DNA of 64,000 bases from Streptomyces roseofulvus (GCF_039534915.1 NZ_BAAAWE010000001.1:3596001-3660000), one strand, 5' to 3'. Positions 1 to 8,389 are shown, counted from the stretch's first letter. Program-made: numbers and translations. The notes: a model not told the origin generated them from the letters alone.

Positions 1-278
1 CCGAGATCGACTACTTCCACGGGGTGGTGAGCGACGCCGAGGTGCCCGGCGCTTCGGACAGCCTCGACGTCGAGCCGGGGACGTGGGCGGTGTTCGAGTC
101 CTCGGGCCCGTTCCCGCAGGCGGTGCAGTACCTCTGGCGGGACGTCTACACGCAGTGGTTCCCGTCGAACCCGTACCGGAGCCGGCCCGGACCGTCGCTC
201 TCGCGCACGCGGGTGTCCGAGGACGGCACCCACGCGGACGCGGAGGTGTGGATCCCGGTGGAGCGCACCGGGGCATGA
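1..278 (+). CDS. GyrI-like effector-binding domain protein (3' end only)
   Basis: The reading frame is open from the window edge and ends in TGA at 276-278. The visible C-terminal ~91 residues include the stretch YFHGVVSDAEVPG, then EPGTWAVFESSGPFPQAV and a Tyr/Trp-rich end with WIPVE. This pattern is that of the GyrI-like / AraC-type effector-binding domain, a small-molecule pocket found alone or fused behind AraC or MerR helix-turn-helix domains. The N-terminal part lies outside the window, so whether a DNA-binding domain is attached cannot be seen. The gene is followed directly by a strong hairpin that also ends the convergent mqnE. Confidence 0.75.
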   Translation, partial: EIDYFHGVVSDAEVPGASDSLDVEPGTWAVFESSGPFPQAVQYLWRDVYTQWFPSNPYRSRPGPSLSRTRVSEDGTHADAEVWIPVERTGA

Positions 279-280
279 GA

Positions 281-311
281 GAAGGGCCGGTGGGATCCCC
301 ACCGGCCCTTC
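281..311. terminator. Bidirectional hairpin terminator
   Basis: A perfect 14-bp stem (GAAGGGCCGGTGGG at 281-294 with its complement at 298-311) and a 3-base loop lie between two convergent genes. There is no long U-tract, which is common for Streptomyces terminators. Confidence 0.75.
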
Positions 312-349
312 CCCTGTCCATGAGGCGTCAGACGCCCTGTCCGCGAACG

Positions 350-1513
350 TCAGACGCGCATCGCCTGCGGCGTCTCCCGCCGGTCGGCGTCGGGCCCCGG
401 GTACTCGCGGATGATCTCGTACCGGGTGTTCCGCTCGACCGGCCGGAAGCCCGCGTCGCGGATCAGCTCCAGCAGGTCCTCGCGGGTCAGCTTGTTCGGC
501 GTGCCGTAGTTGTCGGCGTCGTGCGTGATCTTGTACTCGACCACCGAGCCGTCCATGTCGTCGGCGCCGTGCTGGAGCGCCAGCTGCGCCGTCTGCACGC
601 CGTGCATGACCCAGAAGACCTTGACGTGCGGCACGTTGTCGAAGAGCAGCCGGGAGACCGCGAAGGTCTTCAGCGCCTCCGCGCCGGTCGCCATCGTCGT
701 CCGCGCCTGGAGCTTGTTGCGGACCTTGCCGTCCTGCATGTCCACGAAGTCGTGCTGGTAGCGCAGCGGGATGAAGACCTGGAAGCCGCCGGTCTCGTCC
801 TGGAGCTCCCGCAGCCGCAGCACGTGGTCGACGCGGTGGCGCGGCTCCTCGATGTGCCCGTACAGCATCGTCGAGGGGGTCTTCAGGCCCTTGGAGTGGG
901 CGAGCCGGTGGATCCGGGACCAGTCCTCCCAGTGGGTGCGGTGGTCCACGATGTGCTGCCGGACCTCCCAGTCGAAGATCTCGGCGCCGCCGCCGGTCAG
1001 CGACTCCAGACCGGCCTCGATCAGCTCGTCGAGGATGTCGGAGGCGGACATTCCCGAGATCGTCTCGAAGTGGTGGATCTCGGTGGCGGTGAACGCCTTG
1101 AGGGAGACGTTCGGGAGCGCCTTCTTCAGCTCGGAGAGCGAGCGCGGGTAGTACCGCCAGGGCAGGTTGGGGTGGAGCCCGTTGACGATGTGCAGCTCGG
1201 TGAGGTTCTCGCTCTCCATCGCCTTCGCGAGGCGCACGGCCTCCTCGATGCGCATGGTGTACGCGTCCTTCTCGCCCGGCTTGCGCTGGAAGGAGCAGTA
1301 GGCGCAGGAGGCCGTGCAGACGTTGGTCATGTTCAGATGCCGGTTGACATTGAAGTGGACCACGTCGCCGTTCTTGCGGGTCCTGACCTCGTGGGCCAGC
1401 CCGCCGAGCCAGGCGAGGTCGTCGGAGTCGTAGAGGGCGATGCCGTCCTCGCGGCTCAGCCGCTCACCGGCGAGCACCTTCTGCTCCAGCTCCCGCTTGA
1501 GCCCAGCGTCCAT
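350..1513 (-). CDS. mqnE: Aminofutalosine synthase MqnE (radical SAM)
   Basis: 387 residues, the usual length of the family. MqnE joins chorismate-derived 3-[(1-carboxyvinyl)oxy]benzoate to a SAM-derived adenosyl radical to give aminofutalosine, the first committed skeleton of futalosine-route menaquinone synthesis. The radical-SAM cluster motif CxxxCxYC is at residues 66-73 (CTASCAYC), preceded by the family-typical HFNVNRHLNMTNVC. The rest keeps the TIM-barrel pattern (TELHIVNG, FTATEIHHFE, GGGAEIFD, STMLYGH, FIPLRYQ). It lies in the same orientation as ubiX, ubiA and ubiD, which are assigned to the late steps of the same pathway, with an Lrp gene between. Start ATG at 1513 gives a full-length N-terminus. 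MqnC is a related family, but the cluster context and the full match favour MqnE. Confidence 0.95.
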   Translation of the reverse strand: MDAGLKRELEQKVLAGERLSREDGIALYDSDDLAWLGGLAHEVRTRKNGDVVHFNVNRHLNMTNVCTASCAYCSFQRKPGEKDAYTMRIEEAVRLAKAMESENLTELHIVNGLHPNLPWRYYPRSLSELKKALPNVSLKAFTATEIHHFETISGMSASDILDELIEAGLESLTGGGAEIFDWEVRQHIVDHRTHWEDWSRIHRLAHSKGLKTPSTMLYGHIEEPRHRVDHVLRLRELQDETGGFQVFIPLRYQHDFVDMQDGKVRNKLQARTTMATGAEALKTFAVSRLLFDNVPHVKVFWVMHGVQTAQLALQHGADDMDGSVVEYKITHDADNYGTPNKLTREDLLELIRDAGFRPVERNTRYEIIREYPGPDADRRETPQAMRV

Positions 1514-1562
1514 CTCCGGTCGCCTCCCATATCTCCGAAATCAGGCTTCACCCACCGTACTC

Positions 1563-2018
1563 TCAGCCCTCTTCCGGCAGATCCCCGACCCGGTTCTCCC
1601 ACTTGGTCGAGAGCACGATCGTGGTCCGGGTGCGGGAGACGCCCTTGGTGCCGGAGAGGCGGCGGATCGTCTTCTCCAGTCCGTCGACGTCGTTGGCGCG
1701 GACCTTGAGCATGAAGGAGTCGTCGCCGGCGATGAACCAGCAGTCCTCGATCTCGGCGAGGTCCTTCAGCCGGCGGGCCACGTCCTCGTGGTCGGCGGCG
1801 TCGGAGAGGGAGATGCCGATGAGGGCGGTGACGCCGAGGCCGAGCGAGGCGGCGTCGACGGTGGCGCGGTAGCCGGTGATGACCCCGGCGGCCTCCAGCC
1901 GGTTGATGCGGTCGGTGACGGAGGGGCCGGAGAGCCCGACGAGCCGTCCCAGCTCGGCGTACGAGGCGCGGCCGTTCTCGCGCAGGGCCTGGATGAGCTG
2001 CCTGTCCACGGCGTCCAT
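1563..2018 (-). CDS. Lrp/AsnC family transcriptional regulator
   Basis: 151 residues with the standard two-part layout: an N-terminal helix-turn-helix (MDAVDRQLIQALRENGRASYAELGRLVGLSG begins it, ~1-60) and a C-terminal RAM/ASNC ligand-binding domain ending TTIVLSTKWENR. Such proteins are octamer-forming regulators that sense amino acids or related small molecules. I chose the ATG at 2016-2018 because GGAAGG lies nine bases upstream, and other starts at 2036 and 2054 lack a good ribosome site. Upstream, TTAG (2057-2060) and CTAA (2070-2073) form a spaced inverted repeat that could be an autoregulatory site, but this is weak. The gene sits between mqnE and the divergent small gene, so a link to menaquinone control is possible and unproven. 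Confidence 0.9.
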   Translation of the reverse strand: MDAVDRQLIQALRENGRASYAELGRLVGLSGPSVTDRINRLEAAGVITGYRATVDAASLGLGVTALIGISLSDAADHEDVARRLKDLAEIEDCWFIAGDDSFMLKVRANDVDGLEKTIRRLSGTKGVSRTRTTIVLSTKWENRVGDLPEEG

Positions 2019-2142
2019 AGGTATACGACCTTCCATTGTCCAGCGATACCGCAAGTTTAGGTGTAGAATCTAAGGCATGCAGGGCCGTCGCCCTGCGAAT
2101 CTTTCAGCAGATCAAAGACGATCTTTCAGGAGTGAGAACACC

Positions 2143-2268
2143 GTGTACACGATCGAGATGGCCTACGCCCGAATGCGCGAGCTGCAGGACCTGGCCAACC
2201 GCTCGCGTGCCCACCAGACCGCCTCCGCCTCGAAGCGCGCCCCGAAGAAGGCCGCGAAGAAGCGCTAA
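2143..2268 (+). CDS. Small basic protein, 41 residues, unknown function
   Basis: GTG start at 2143 preceded by AGGAG at 2129-2133. The product begins MYTIEMAYARMRELQDLANR and ends in a lysine-rich tail (KRAPKKAAKKR). The N-terminal half is predicted amphipathic helix and the tail is basic, which would suit nucleic-acid or membrane contact; no domain is recognised. It is transcribed divergently from the Lrp gene and its stop codon overlaps the 3' end of ubiX on the other strand by four bases. A longer frame from ATG 2077 exists, but the ribosome site and amino-acid character support the GTG start. Confidence 0.7.
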   Translation: MYTIEMAYARMRELQDLANRSRAHQTASASKRAPKKAAKKR

Positions 2269-2954
2269 TCGGCACGGGGAACCCCCGGAGCTCCTCCTCC
2301 GAGTTCTCCCCGCCACCGGCGGTACAGCTCGTGCGGCACTCCCGCCGCGTCGAGCACCCGCCCCGCGACGAAGTCCACCAGATCCTGGATGTGCGTCGCC
2401 CCCGCGTAGAACGCCGGAGAGGCGGGCAGCACCACGGCGCCCGCCTCGTCCAGCGCCACCATCTGCTTCAGCGTCTGCCCGTTCAGCGGGGTCTCCCGCA
2501 CCGCGACGACCAGCGGACGCCGCTCCTTGAGCGTCACGCTCGCCACCCGCTGCAACAGGTCCTTCGACAGACCGAGCGCCACTCCCGCCACCGCGGCGGT
2601 CGAGGCCGGCACGATCAGCATCCCCTTCGCCGGGTACGACCCCGAGGACGGCCCGGCCGCCAGGTCGCCGGCCGCCCAGTACCGCACGTCGCCCAGCGAC
2701 CCCACCGGCACCTCGAAGGCGTCCGGCTTCCCGTCCGCGCCCCGCGCCAGCCAGGCCGCCAGGTCCTCGCGCCAGTGCGCGTCCCGGAAGCCGATCCCCG
2801 TCTCGTCGAGCAGCGTCAGCCGCGAGGCCCGCGACACCACCAGGTCGACGCTCTCGCCCGCGGCGAGCAGCCCCCTCAGCACGGACGCGGCGTACGGCGT
2901 CCCCGACGCCCCGGAAACCCCCACGACCCACGGGGTGCGCTTGCCGTCGTTCAT
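2265..2954 (-). CDS. ubiX: UbiX-like flavin prenyltransferase (menaquinone pathway)
   Basis: 229 residues. UbiX proteins attach dimethylallyl to FMN to make prenylated FMN, the cofactor of UbiD decarboxylases. The N-terminal flavin fold is clear (WVVGVSGASGTPYAASVLRGL), as are the family stretches MLIVPASTAAVAGVALG and later RRPLVVAVRETPL and DEAGAVVLPASPAFY. It is followed by a UbiA prenyltransferase gene and a UbiD decarboxylase gene on the same strand, so the three plausibly form one unit for prenylating and decarboxylating the naphthoate precursor. The spacing to the upstream ubiA is 10 bases. In the futalosine pathway the equivalent gene has also been called mqnM. Confidence 0.93.
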   Translation of the reverse strand: MNDGKRTPWVVGVSGASGTPYAASVLRGLLAAGESVDLVVSRASRLTLLDETGIGFRDAHWREDLAAWLARGADGKPDAFEVPVGSLGDVRYWAAGDLAAGPSSGSYPAKGMLIVPASTAAVAGVALGLSKDLLQRVASVTLKERRPLVVAVRETPLNGQTLKQMVALDEAGAVVLPASPAFYAGATHIQDLVDFVAGRVLDAAGVPHELYRRWRGELGGGAPGVPRAD

Positions 2955-2964
2955 GGCGCCGAGC

Positions 2965-3867
2965 CTAGAGGGTGAGCCCGCGGACCAGCAGGTCGAGCAG
3001 GGCGCAGACGAAGAGGGAGATGCCGATGAAGCCGTTCGTCGTGAAGAAGGCCCTGTTCAGCCTCGACAGGTCGTGCGGCTTCACGATCGAGTGCTCGTAG
3101 CAGAAGGCCGCCGCCACGATCACCAGGCCGATCCAGAAGAACAGGCCGGCGCCGGTGGCCAGCGCGTACCAGACCAGCAGGCCGGTGGTGACGACCGCGG
3201 ACCCGCGGGCGCCCCACAGCGCCGCCGGGATCCCGAAGCGGGCCGGCACCGACATCACGCCCTGCGCCCGGTCCGCCTGCACGTCCTGGCAGGCGAAGAT
3301 CAGGTCGAAGCCGCCGATCCAGATGCCGACGGCGAGGCCCAGGATGACCGCGTCCCACGACCACTCCCCCGTCACCGCCAGCCAGGCGCCGATCGGGCCG
3401 ATCGCCTGGGCGAGTCCCAGGATCGCGTGCGGGAAGTTCGTGAACCGCTTGCCGTACGGGTAGACCACCATCGGGATGACGGCCAGTGGCGCGAGCGCCA
3501 GGCAGAGCGGGTTGAGCAGCGCCGCCGCGCCGAGGAAGACGACGACCGCGATCCCGGCCCCGGTCCACGCGGACCGCACCGACACCGCGCCGGTGACCAG
3601 CTCGCGGTTGGCCGTCCGGGGATTACGCGCGTCGATCTCGCGGTCGATGATCCGGTTGCAGGCCATCGCGAAGGTCCGCAGGCCGACCATGCAGACGGTG
3701 ACGAGGAAGAGCGTCCACCAGTCGATCGTCCGGTCCAGCTGGAACATCGCGGTGAGCGAGGCGATGTAGGCGAAGGGCAGCGCGAAGACCGAGTGCTCGA
3801 TCATCACGAGCCGGAGGAACGCCTTCGTACGCCCCGGCTGCGCGCCCGGGACCGCGGCCGTGGTCAC
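2965..3867 (-). CDS. mqnP: UbiA-family prenyltransferase MqnP
   Basis: 300 residues with about eight predicted membrane segments. The first aspartate-rich motif is NRIIDREIDAR at residues 71-81 (N71, D75, D79) and the second is CQDVQADRAQG, both needed to hold Mg2+-polyprenyl diphosphate. In the futalosine route this enzyme prenylates a 1,4-dihydroxy-6-naphthoate-type ring in the membrane. The start ATG overlaps the stop of ubiD by four bases, implying translational coupling, and ubiX follows 10 bases downstream. 4-hydroxybenzoate polyprenyltransferase is the generic annotation of this family; the ubiX-ubiD context and nearby mqnE argue for menaquinone. Confidence 0.92.
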   Translation of the reverse strand: MTTAAVPGAQPGRTKAFLRLVMIEHSVFALPFAYIASLTAMFQLDRTIDWWTLFLVTVCMVGLRTFAMACNRIIDREIDARNPRTANRELVTGAVSVRSAWTGAGIAVVVFLGAAALLNPLCLALAPLAVIPMVVYPYGKRFTNFPHAILGLAQAIGPIGAWLAVTGEWSWDAVILGLAVGIWIGGFDLIFACQDVQADRAQGVMSVPARFGIPAALWGARGSAVVTTGLLVWYALATGAGLFFWIGLVIVAAAFCYEHSIVKPHDLSRLNRAFFTTNGFIGISLFVCALLDLLVRGLTL

Positions 3868-5315
3868 AGCCCGTACTCCTTCCAGCGGCGGTCCACCAGG
3901 GCCGCCGTCGCCGGGTCCGACTCCACCATGTCCGGCCAGCCGCCGTCCCGGGTGTAGCCCTCCTCCGGCAGCTTCCTCGTGGCGTCGATGCCCGCCTTGC
4001 CGCCCCAGAACTGCTGGTAGGAGGCGTGGTCGAGGTGGTCGACCGGCCCCTCGACGACGGTCAGGTCGCGGGCGTAGTCGGTGTTGCCGAGGGCCCGCCA
4101 GGACACCTCGTGCAGGTCGTGCACGTCGCAGTCCTTGTCGACCACGATGATCAGCTTGGTCAGCGACATCATGTGGGCGCCCCAGATGGCGTGCATGACC
4201 TTCTGCGCGTGCTTCGGGTACTTCTTGTCGATCGAGACGATCGCGCAGTTGTGGAAGCCGCCCGACTCCGGCAGGTGGTAGTCGACGATGTCCGGCACGA
4301 TGATCTTGAGGAGCGGCAGGAAGAAGCGCTCGGTGGCCCGCCCCAGCGGCCCGTCCTCGGTCGGCGGCCGGCCGACCACGATCGACTGGAGCAGCGGGCG
4401 CTTCCGCATGGTGACGCAGTCGATCTTCAGCGCGGGGAACGGTTCCTGCGGCGTGTAGAAGCCGGTGTGGTCGCCGAAGGGGCCCTCCGGCAGCATCTCG
4501 CCCGGCTCCAGCCAGCCCTCGATGACGACCTCGGCCTGCGCCGGGACCTGGAGCGGGACCGTCTTGCAGTCGACCATCTCGATCCGCTTGCCCTGCACGA
4601 AGCCGGCGAACAGGTACTCGTCGATGTCGCCGGGGAGCGGGGCGGTGGAGGCGTACGTGACGGCCGGCGGGCAGCCGAAGGCGATCGCGACCGGCAGCCG
4701 CTCGCCGCGCTCGGCGGCGACCGCGTAGTGGTTCCGGCTGTCCTTGTGGATCTGCCAGTGCATGCCGATGGTGCGCCTGTCGTGCCGCTGGAGCCGGTAG
4801 AGCCCCAGGTTCCGCACGCCGGTCTCGGGGTGCTTGGTGTGGGTGAGGCCCAGGTTGAAGAAGGAGCCGCCGTCCTTCGGCCAGGTGAAGAGCGCGGGCA
4901 GCCTGTCGAGGTCGACGTCGTCGCCGGTGAGGACCACCTCCTGCACGGGCGCGTCCTTCACCTTCTTCGGCGGCACGTGGACCATCGAGCCCAGCTTGCC
5001 GAAGGCCTCCCGGACGCCGACGAAGCCGTGCGGCAGCTCCGGCTTGAGCAGGCCGCCGATCTTCTCGCTGATCTCCTCGTACGACGTCAGGCCGAGCGCC
5101 TTGAGGAGCCTGCGGTCGGTGCCGAAGACGTTCATCGCGAGGGGCATGGCGGAGCCCTTCACGTTCTCGAAGAGAAGCGCCGGCCCTCCCGCCTTGTTCA
5201 CCCGGTCGACGATCTCCCCGACCTCCAGGTACGGGTCGACTTCGGCCTTGATGCGCTTGAGGTCGCCTTCGCGCTCAAGGGCCCTGAGCAGCGAGCGGAG
5301 ATCGTCGTAAGCCAT
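3864..5315 (-). CDS. mqnL: UbiD-family decarboxylase, menaquinone biosynthesis (MqnL)
   Basis: 483 residues, usual UbiD length. The enzyme uses prenylated FMN and Mn2+ to decarboxylate an aromatic acid. Characteristic parts are LLFENVKGS (~47-56), the segment NLGLYRLQRHDRRTIGMHW that binds the cofactor, GPFGDHTGFYTP (ending in the active-site region), and the conserved MSLTKLIIVVDKDCDVHD. It is first of the run ubiD-ubiA-ubiX and overlaps ubiA by four bases. A box GATACT lies seven bases before the ATG with no good ribosome site, so the transcript may be leaderless. Substrate is inferred from neighbours (prenylated or unprenylated dihydroxynaphthoate). Confidence 0.92.
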   Translation of the reverse strand: MAYDDLRSLLRALEREGDLKRIKAEVDPYLEVGEIVDRVNKAGGPALLFENVKGSAMPLAMNVFGTDRRLLKALGLTSYEEISEKIGGLLKPELPHGFVGVREAFGKLGSMVHVPPKKVKDAPVQEVVLTGDDVDLDRLPALFTWPKDGGSFFNLGLTHTKHPETGVRNLGLYRLQRHDRRTIGMHWQIHKDSRNHYAVAAERGERLPVAIAFGCPPAVTYASTAPLPGDIDEYLFAGFVQGKRIEMVDCKTVPLQVPAQAEVVIEGWLEPGEMLPEGPFGDHTGFYTPQEPFPALKIDCVTMRKRPLLQSIVVGRPPTEDGPLGRATERFFLPLLKIIVPDIVDYHLPESGGFHNCAIVSIDKKYPKHAQKVMHAIWGAHMMSLTKLIIVVDKDCDVHDLHEVSWRALGNTDYARDLTVVEGPVDHLDHASYQQFWGGKAGIDATRKLPEEGYTRDGGWPDMVESDPATAALVDRRWKEYGL

Positions 5316-5405
5316 ACGGGCAAGTATCGGTCACCGGCTAGGCTGGACTCGTCACCGGGGCCGGTTCGACGCGCCCCCGCCACCGCTTCCAGGGGGCTGT
5401 TCCAC

Positions 5406-5834
5406 ATGCTCAGGGCACTGATGATCCTTCTGCCGCTGGCGCTGACGATCTACGCCTTCATCGACTGCCTGAACACCCCCGAGGACGAGGTCAAGCACCT
5501 GCCCAAGGTGGTCTGGGTCATCATCATCCTGCTGTTCTGGGTGGTCGGACCGGTCGTGTGGCTCTTCTCCGGGAAGAAGCGGCAGCCCACGGCCCGCGGC
5601 GGGCGCGGCGGCGGCTGGGTGGCCCCGGACGACAACCCGGAGTTCCTGAGGTCGCTGGGCGACGAGAAGCCCCGGACGGCGTCCGCCGAAGGGCGCGACG
5701 AGGCGATGTTCAAGGACTGGGAGGACGACCTCCGCCGCGGTGACGACGAGCCGAAGCGCGGCGAGGACGGACCGAACCGCCCCGATCCCCGCCCCGAGGG
5801 GCGTCGTGAAGAGGGCGAGGACAAGGAGAGCTGA
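5406..5834 (+). CDS. PLD-nuclease N-terminal domain membrane protein
   Basis: 142 residues. Residues 1-55 hold two membrane helices separated by the short segment DCLNTPEDEVKHLPK, the signature of the phospholipase-D-nuclease N-terminal domain (PLDc_N), which here occurs without any nuclease part. The cytoplasmic tail (~60-142) is charged, proline- and aspartate-rich, with FLRSLGDE and MFKDWEDDLRRGDDE, and looks disordered. Start ATG 5406 follows AGGGGGC. The stop overlaps the start of the LysR gene (TGATG), so the two are probably co-translated. Its role is unknown. Confidence 0.85.
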   Translation: MLRALMILLPLALTIYAFIDCLNTPEDEVKHLPKVVWVIIILLFWVVGPVVWLFSGKKRQPTARGGRGGGWVAPDDNPEFLRSLGDEKPRTASAEGRDEAMFKDWEDDLRRGDDEPKRGEDGPNRPDPRPEGRREEGEDKES

Positions 5835-6715
5835 TGGAACTGCGCCTCCTCGCCACCTTCGAGAAGGTCGCCGAAGTCCTCTCCTTCACCCGCGCCGCCG
5901 CCGAGCTCGGCTATGCCCAGTCCAGCGTGACCTCGCAGGTCAAGGCGTTGGAGTCGTCCCTCGGGACCGAGCTGTTCGAGCGACTCGGCGGCCGGATCCG
6001 GCTCACCGAGGCCGGCGAGCGGCTGCTGCCGTACGCGCGCCGCATGGCCGAGCTGGCCGAGGAGGCACGGGCGTCCGTCGCCGCCGGCGAGCCCGCCGGG
6101 ACGATCACCATCGGCACCATGGAGTCCCTCACCACCTACCGGCTCCCGCCGCTCCTGGAGTACGTCCACCACCGCCACCCGGCCGTCCGGCTGGCCCTGC
6201 GCCCCACGCTCGGCGACGCGACCCGGCAGGCGCTGCGGCAGGGCACGTACGACCTGGGTTTCCTCATGGAGGCCGAGACCGAGCACGAGGGCCTGGAGAC
6301 GGAGGTCCTGGCGCCGGAGCCGCTGGCGCTGGTCGCCGCCCCGGACCACCCGCTCGCGGGCCGTACGGACCTGGTCAGCGCCGAGCTGGCGGGCGCCGGC
6401 CTGATCGGCACCGAGCCGGGCTGCGCCTACCGGGACCTCTTCGAGGCGGAGCTGTCGGCCGGGGCGGGCTCCCCGCCCGAGTTCCTGGAGTTCGGCACGA
6501 TCGAGGCGAGCAAGCGGGCGGTGGCGTCCGGTCTCGGGATCGCGCTGCTGCCCCGGATCGCCGTCCAGGAGGAACTGGCGTCCGGGGCGCTGGTGGCGCT
6601 CGGCTGGGAGGCGCCCTTCACGCTCTTCACGCAGCTCGCGTGGCGACGGGGGAAGCGGCTTCCGGCCCACGTGCGCCTGTTCGTGGAGCAGGCGCGGCGG
6701 CTCGCCCGAGAGTGA
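5834..6715 (+). CDS. LysR family transcriptional regulator
   Basis: 293 residues. The N-terminal helix-turn-helix (MELRLLATFEKVAEVLSFTR, with AAAELGYAQSSVTSQVKALE) is textbook LysR, and the remaining ~200 residues form the two-lobed effector-binding domain (TITIGTMESLTTYRLP, YDLGFLMEAE, ASGLGIALLPRIAV). The gene shares a one-base overlap with the preceding membrane-protein gene. Its 3' end runs 89 bases into the convergent EamA transporter gene, so each gene makes antisense RNA against the other's end. The regulated target is unknown; the EamA exporter is the natural candidate. Confidence 0.93.
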   Translation: MELRLLATFEKVAEVLSFTRAAAELGYAQSSVTSQVKALESSLGTELFERLGGRIRLTEAGERLLPYARRMAELAEEARASVAAGEPAGTITIGTMESLTTYRLPPLLEYVHHRHPAVRLALRPTLGDATRQALRQGTYDLGFLMEAETEHEGLETEVLAPEPLALVAAPDHPLAGRTDLVSAELAGAGLIGTEPGCAYRDLFEAELSAGAGSPPEFLEFGTIEASKRAVASGLGIALLPRIAVQEELASGALVALGWEAPFTLFTQLAWRRGKRLPAHVRLFVEQARRLARE

Positions 6716-7547
6716 CCTTCAGGCTGGCGAGGACGATCAGCGGGACGCCGAGCGCCTGCACGAGCCCGATGTGGTGCCCGTACACCGCCCAGTCGACGCC
6801 CATCGCCACCGCCGGGTAGGTGAAGGCGAGCACCGCGATCTTCGGCGTGGGCAGCTTGGCGTAGGCCGCGTACATGAGGACGTACATCAGCCCGGTGTGG
6901 ATCAGCCCGAGCCCGGCCAGCCACACCCACCCGGCACCGAGGCCGGAGACCGCGCCGAGGTCGGCGAAGGGCAGCAGCAGCGGCACGCCGGCGGCCACCT
7001 GCACGAGGGCGACCAGGTGCGGCCGGACGCCGGTGATCCGCTTGGTCACGAAGGTGGCGAGCGCGTACAGGACGGCGGCGGCGAGCGCGTAGCCGAGCCC
7101 GGCGAGGGAGGCGGTGTCGCCCGGCCGCACCCCGGAGACCAGCACGAGCCCGGCGAAGGCGACCGCGAGCCAGCCGAGCTTCCCGGCGGGGATCCGCTCG
7201 CGCAGGAAGAGGGCGCTGAGCAGCACCAGGAAGAACGGCTGGGTGTGGTAGACGACGGTGGCGAGCGAGATGGAGGTGGCCGCGTACGCCTCGAAGAGGA
7301 ACACCCAGTTGAAGACGATGAACACCCCGCCGAGGACGGCGAGGCCGAGCGTCCGCCCGGTGAAGCCGTGCCCGGTGAGGAACCCGCGGGCGAGGCTGTA
7401 GAGACCGAGGGCGACGGCCCCGAAGAGGCACCGGAAGAAGACGACCTCGTAGGGCGAGGCGCCGGACTCGACGACGAAGACGCCGAGGGTGCCCGACAGC
7501 ACCATGGCGAGGGTCAGTTCAAGGGTTCCACGGGTCTCGTTTCTCAT
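6627..7547 (-). CDS. EamA (DMT) family transporter
   Basis: 306 residues with about ten predicted membrane helices in two EamA repeats; typical stretches are VFNWVFLFEAYAATSISLAT, LVLVSGVRPGDTAS and a second-repeat helix with LMYVLMYAAYAKLP. The family exports amino acids, metabolites or drugs. ATG 7547 was chosen: it opens directly into helix 1 (MRNETRGTLELTLAMVLSG), and TAGCGT lies seven bases before it, fitting a leaderless promoter. Longer starts to 7736 would add a Gly/Pro-rich stretch encoded by the 21-bp tandem repeat and are unlikely. The 3' end overlaps the convergent LysR gene by 89 bases. Confidence 0.9.
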   Translation of the reverse strand: MRNETRGTLELTLAMVLSGTLGVFVVESGASPYEVVFFRCLFGAVALGLYSLARGFLTGHGFTGRTLGLAVLGGVFIVFNWVFLFEAYAATSISLATVVYHTQPFFLVLLSALFLRERIPAGKLGWLAVAFAGLVLVSGVRPGDTASLAGLGYALAAAVLYALATFVTKRITGVRPHLVALVQVAAGVPLLLPFADLGAVSGLGAGWVWLAGLGLIHTGLMYVLMYAAYAKLPTPKIAVLAFTYPAVAMGVDWAVYGHHIGLVQALGVPLIVLASLKVTLGRAAAPAPRTGARGPEAASPVATRAA

Positions 7548-7620
7548 GCCGACGACGCTACGGACGGGACCGGTGACCGGTCCACGACCTGCTGGGGCGT
7601 CCTTCCGATGACCCCGATCG

Positions 7621-7670
7621 GCGGGGCCGATGGGCGGGCCGGCGGGGCCGATGGGCGGGCCGGCGGGGCC
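7621..7670. repeat. 21-bp GC-rich tandem repeat, 2.4 copies
   Basis: The unit GCGGGGCCGATGGGCGGGCC plus G occurs at 7621-7641 and exactly again at 7642-7662, with eight further bases. It lies in the divergent promoter region between the EamA gene and the flavin reductase gene, where copy-number change could alter promoter spacing. Confidence 0.85.
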
Positions 7671-7759
7671 CGGAATACCCCTGCGGGCGGCCGGGTTGGC
7701 AACGGAACACCGTTCCCCCGCGCGGCGCGCCCCCACGAACCGAAACCGGAGCAGCAGAC

Positions 7760-8389
7760 ATGACGACCCTCGACGCCGAGCCCGGCGCTGACCGCTCGTT
7801 CCTCTTCGTCCTCGGCAGCTCCCGCGCCGACGGCAACTCGGAGATCCTGGCCCGCGAGGCCGCCGCCCACCTCCCCGCCGGCATACCGCAGCGCTGGGTG
7901 GACCTGAACACCCTGGACCTGCCCGACTTCCAGGACGGCCGGCACGAGAGCGCGGGCCACGAGCCCGGCGAGGTGGAGCAGCGGCTGCTCCGGGCCACGC
8001 TGGAGGCCACGGACGTCGTCATCGTCTCCCCGCTGTACTGGTACACCCTCTCCGCGCAGATCAAGCGCTACCTGGACTACTGGTCGGGCTGGCTGAACGT
8101 GCCGGGCTCGGACTTCAAGCAGCGGATGGCGGGCCGCAGGCTGTGGGGCGTGACGGTCATGGCCCACGACGAGCACGTCGTCGCGGACGGCCTGGTCACC
8201 GCGCTCCACAACTCGGCGGCCTACATGCGCATGCGCTTCGGCGGCGTCCTCCTGGGCACGGCCTCCCGCCCCGGCCGCATCCGCGCCGACGCGCAGGCCC
8301 TCGTCCGCGCCAAGACCTTCTTCGAGAACGAGACCCCGCCGGCCCTCTTCGCGTACGAGAAGGAGGAGGCGGGCGTCACGGTGGCGTGA
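7760..8389 (+). CDS. NAD(P)H-dependent flavin reductase / oxidoreductase
   Basis: 209 residues with a flavodoxin-like fold. The FMN phosphate loop is FVLGSSRADGNSEILAR (~12-30), and the second flavin loop is DVVIVSPLYWYTLSAQIKRYLDYWSGW. These features place it in the NADPH-dependent FMN reductase / WrbA-like superfamily, soluble and cytoplasmic. The electron acceptor cannot be told from sequence. It is transcribed divergently from the EamA exporter and is followed 46 bases later by the deaminase gene. Confidence 0.88.
   Translation: MTTLDAEPGADRSFLFVLGSSRADGNSEILAREAAAHLPAGIPQRWVDLNTLDLPDFQDGRHESAGHEPGEVEQRLLRATLEATDVVIVSPLYWYTLSAQIKRYLDYWSGWLNVPGSDFKQRMAGRRLWGVTVMAHDEHVVADGLVTALHNSAAYMRMRFGGVLLGTASRPGRIRADAQALVRAKTFFENETPPALFAYEKEEAGVTVA

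Noticed and set aside
83..1708. Long plus-strand frame across mqnE
   Set aside because: It is the GC-rich shadow of mqnE, with low-complexity Arg/Val/Leu composition and no domain.
2041..2075. Sigma-70-type promoter with TAGAAT for the 41-residue gene
   Set aside because: TAGAAT at 2064-2069 is a fair -10 box, but no -35 box exists at 16-19 bases; left unannotated.
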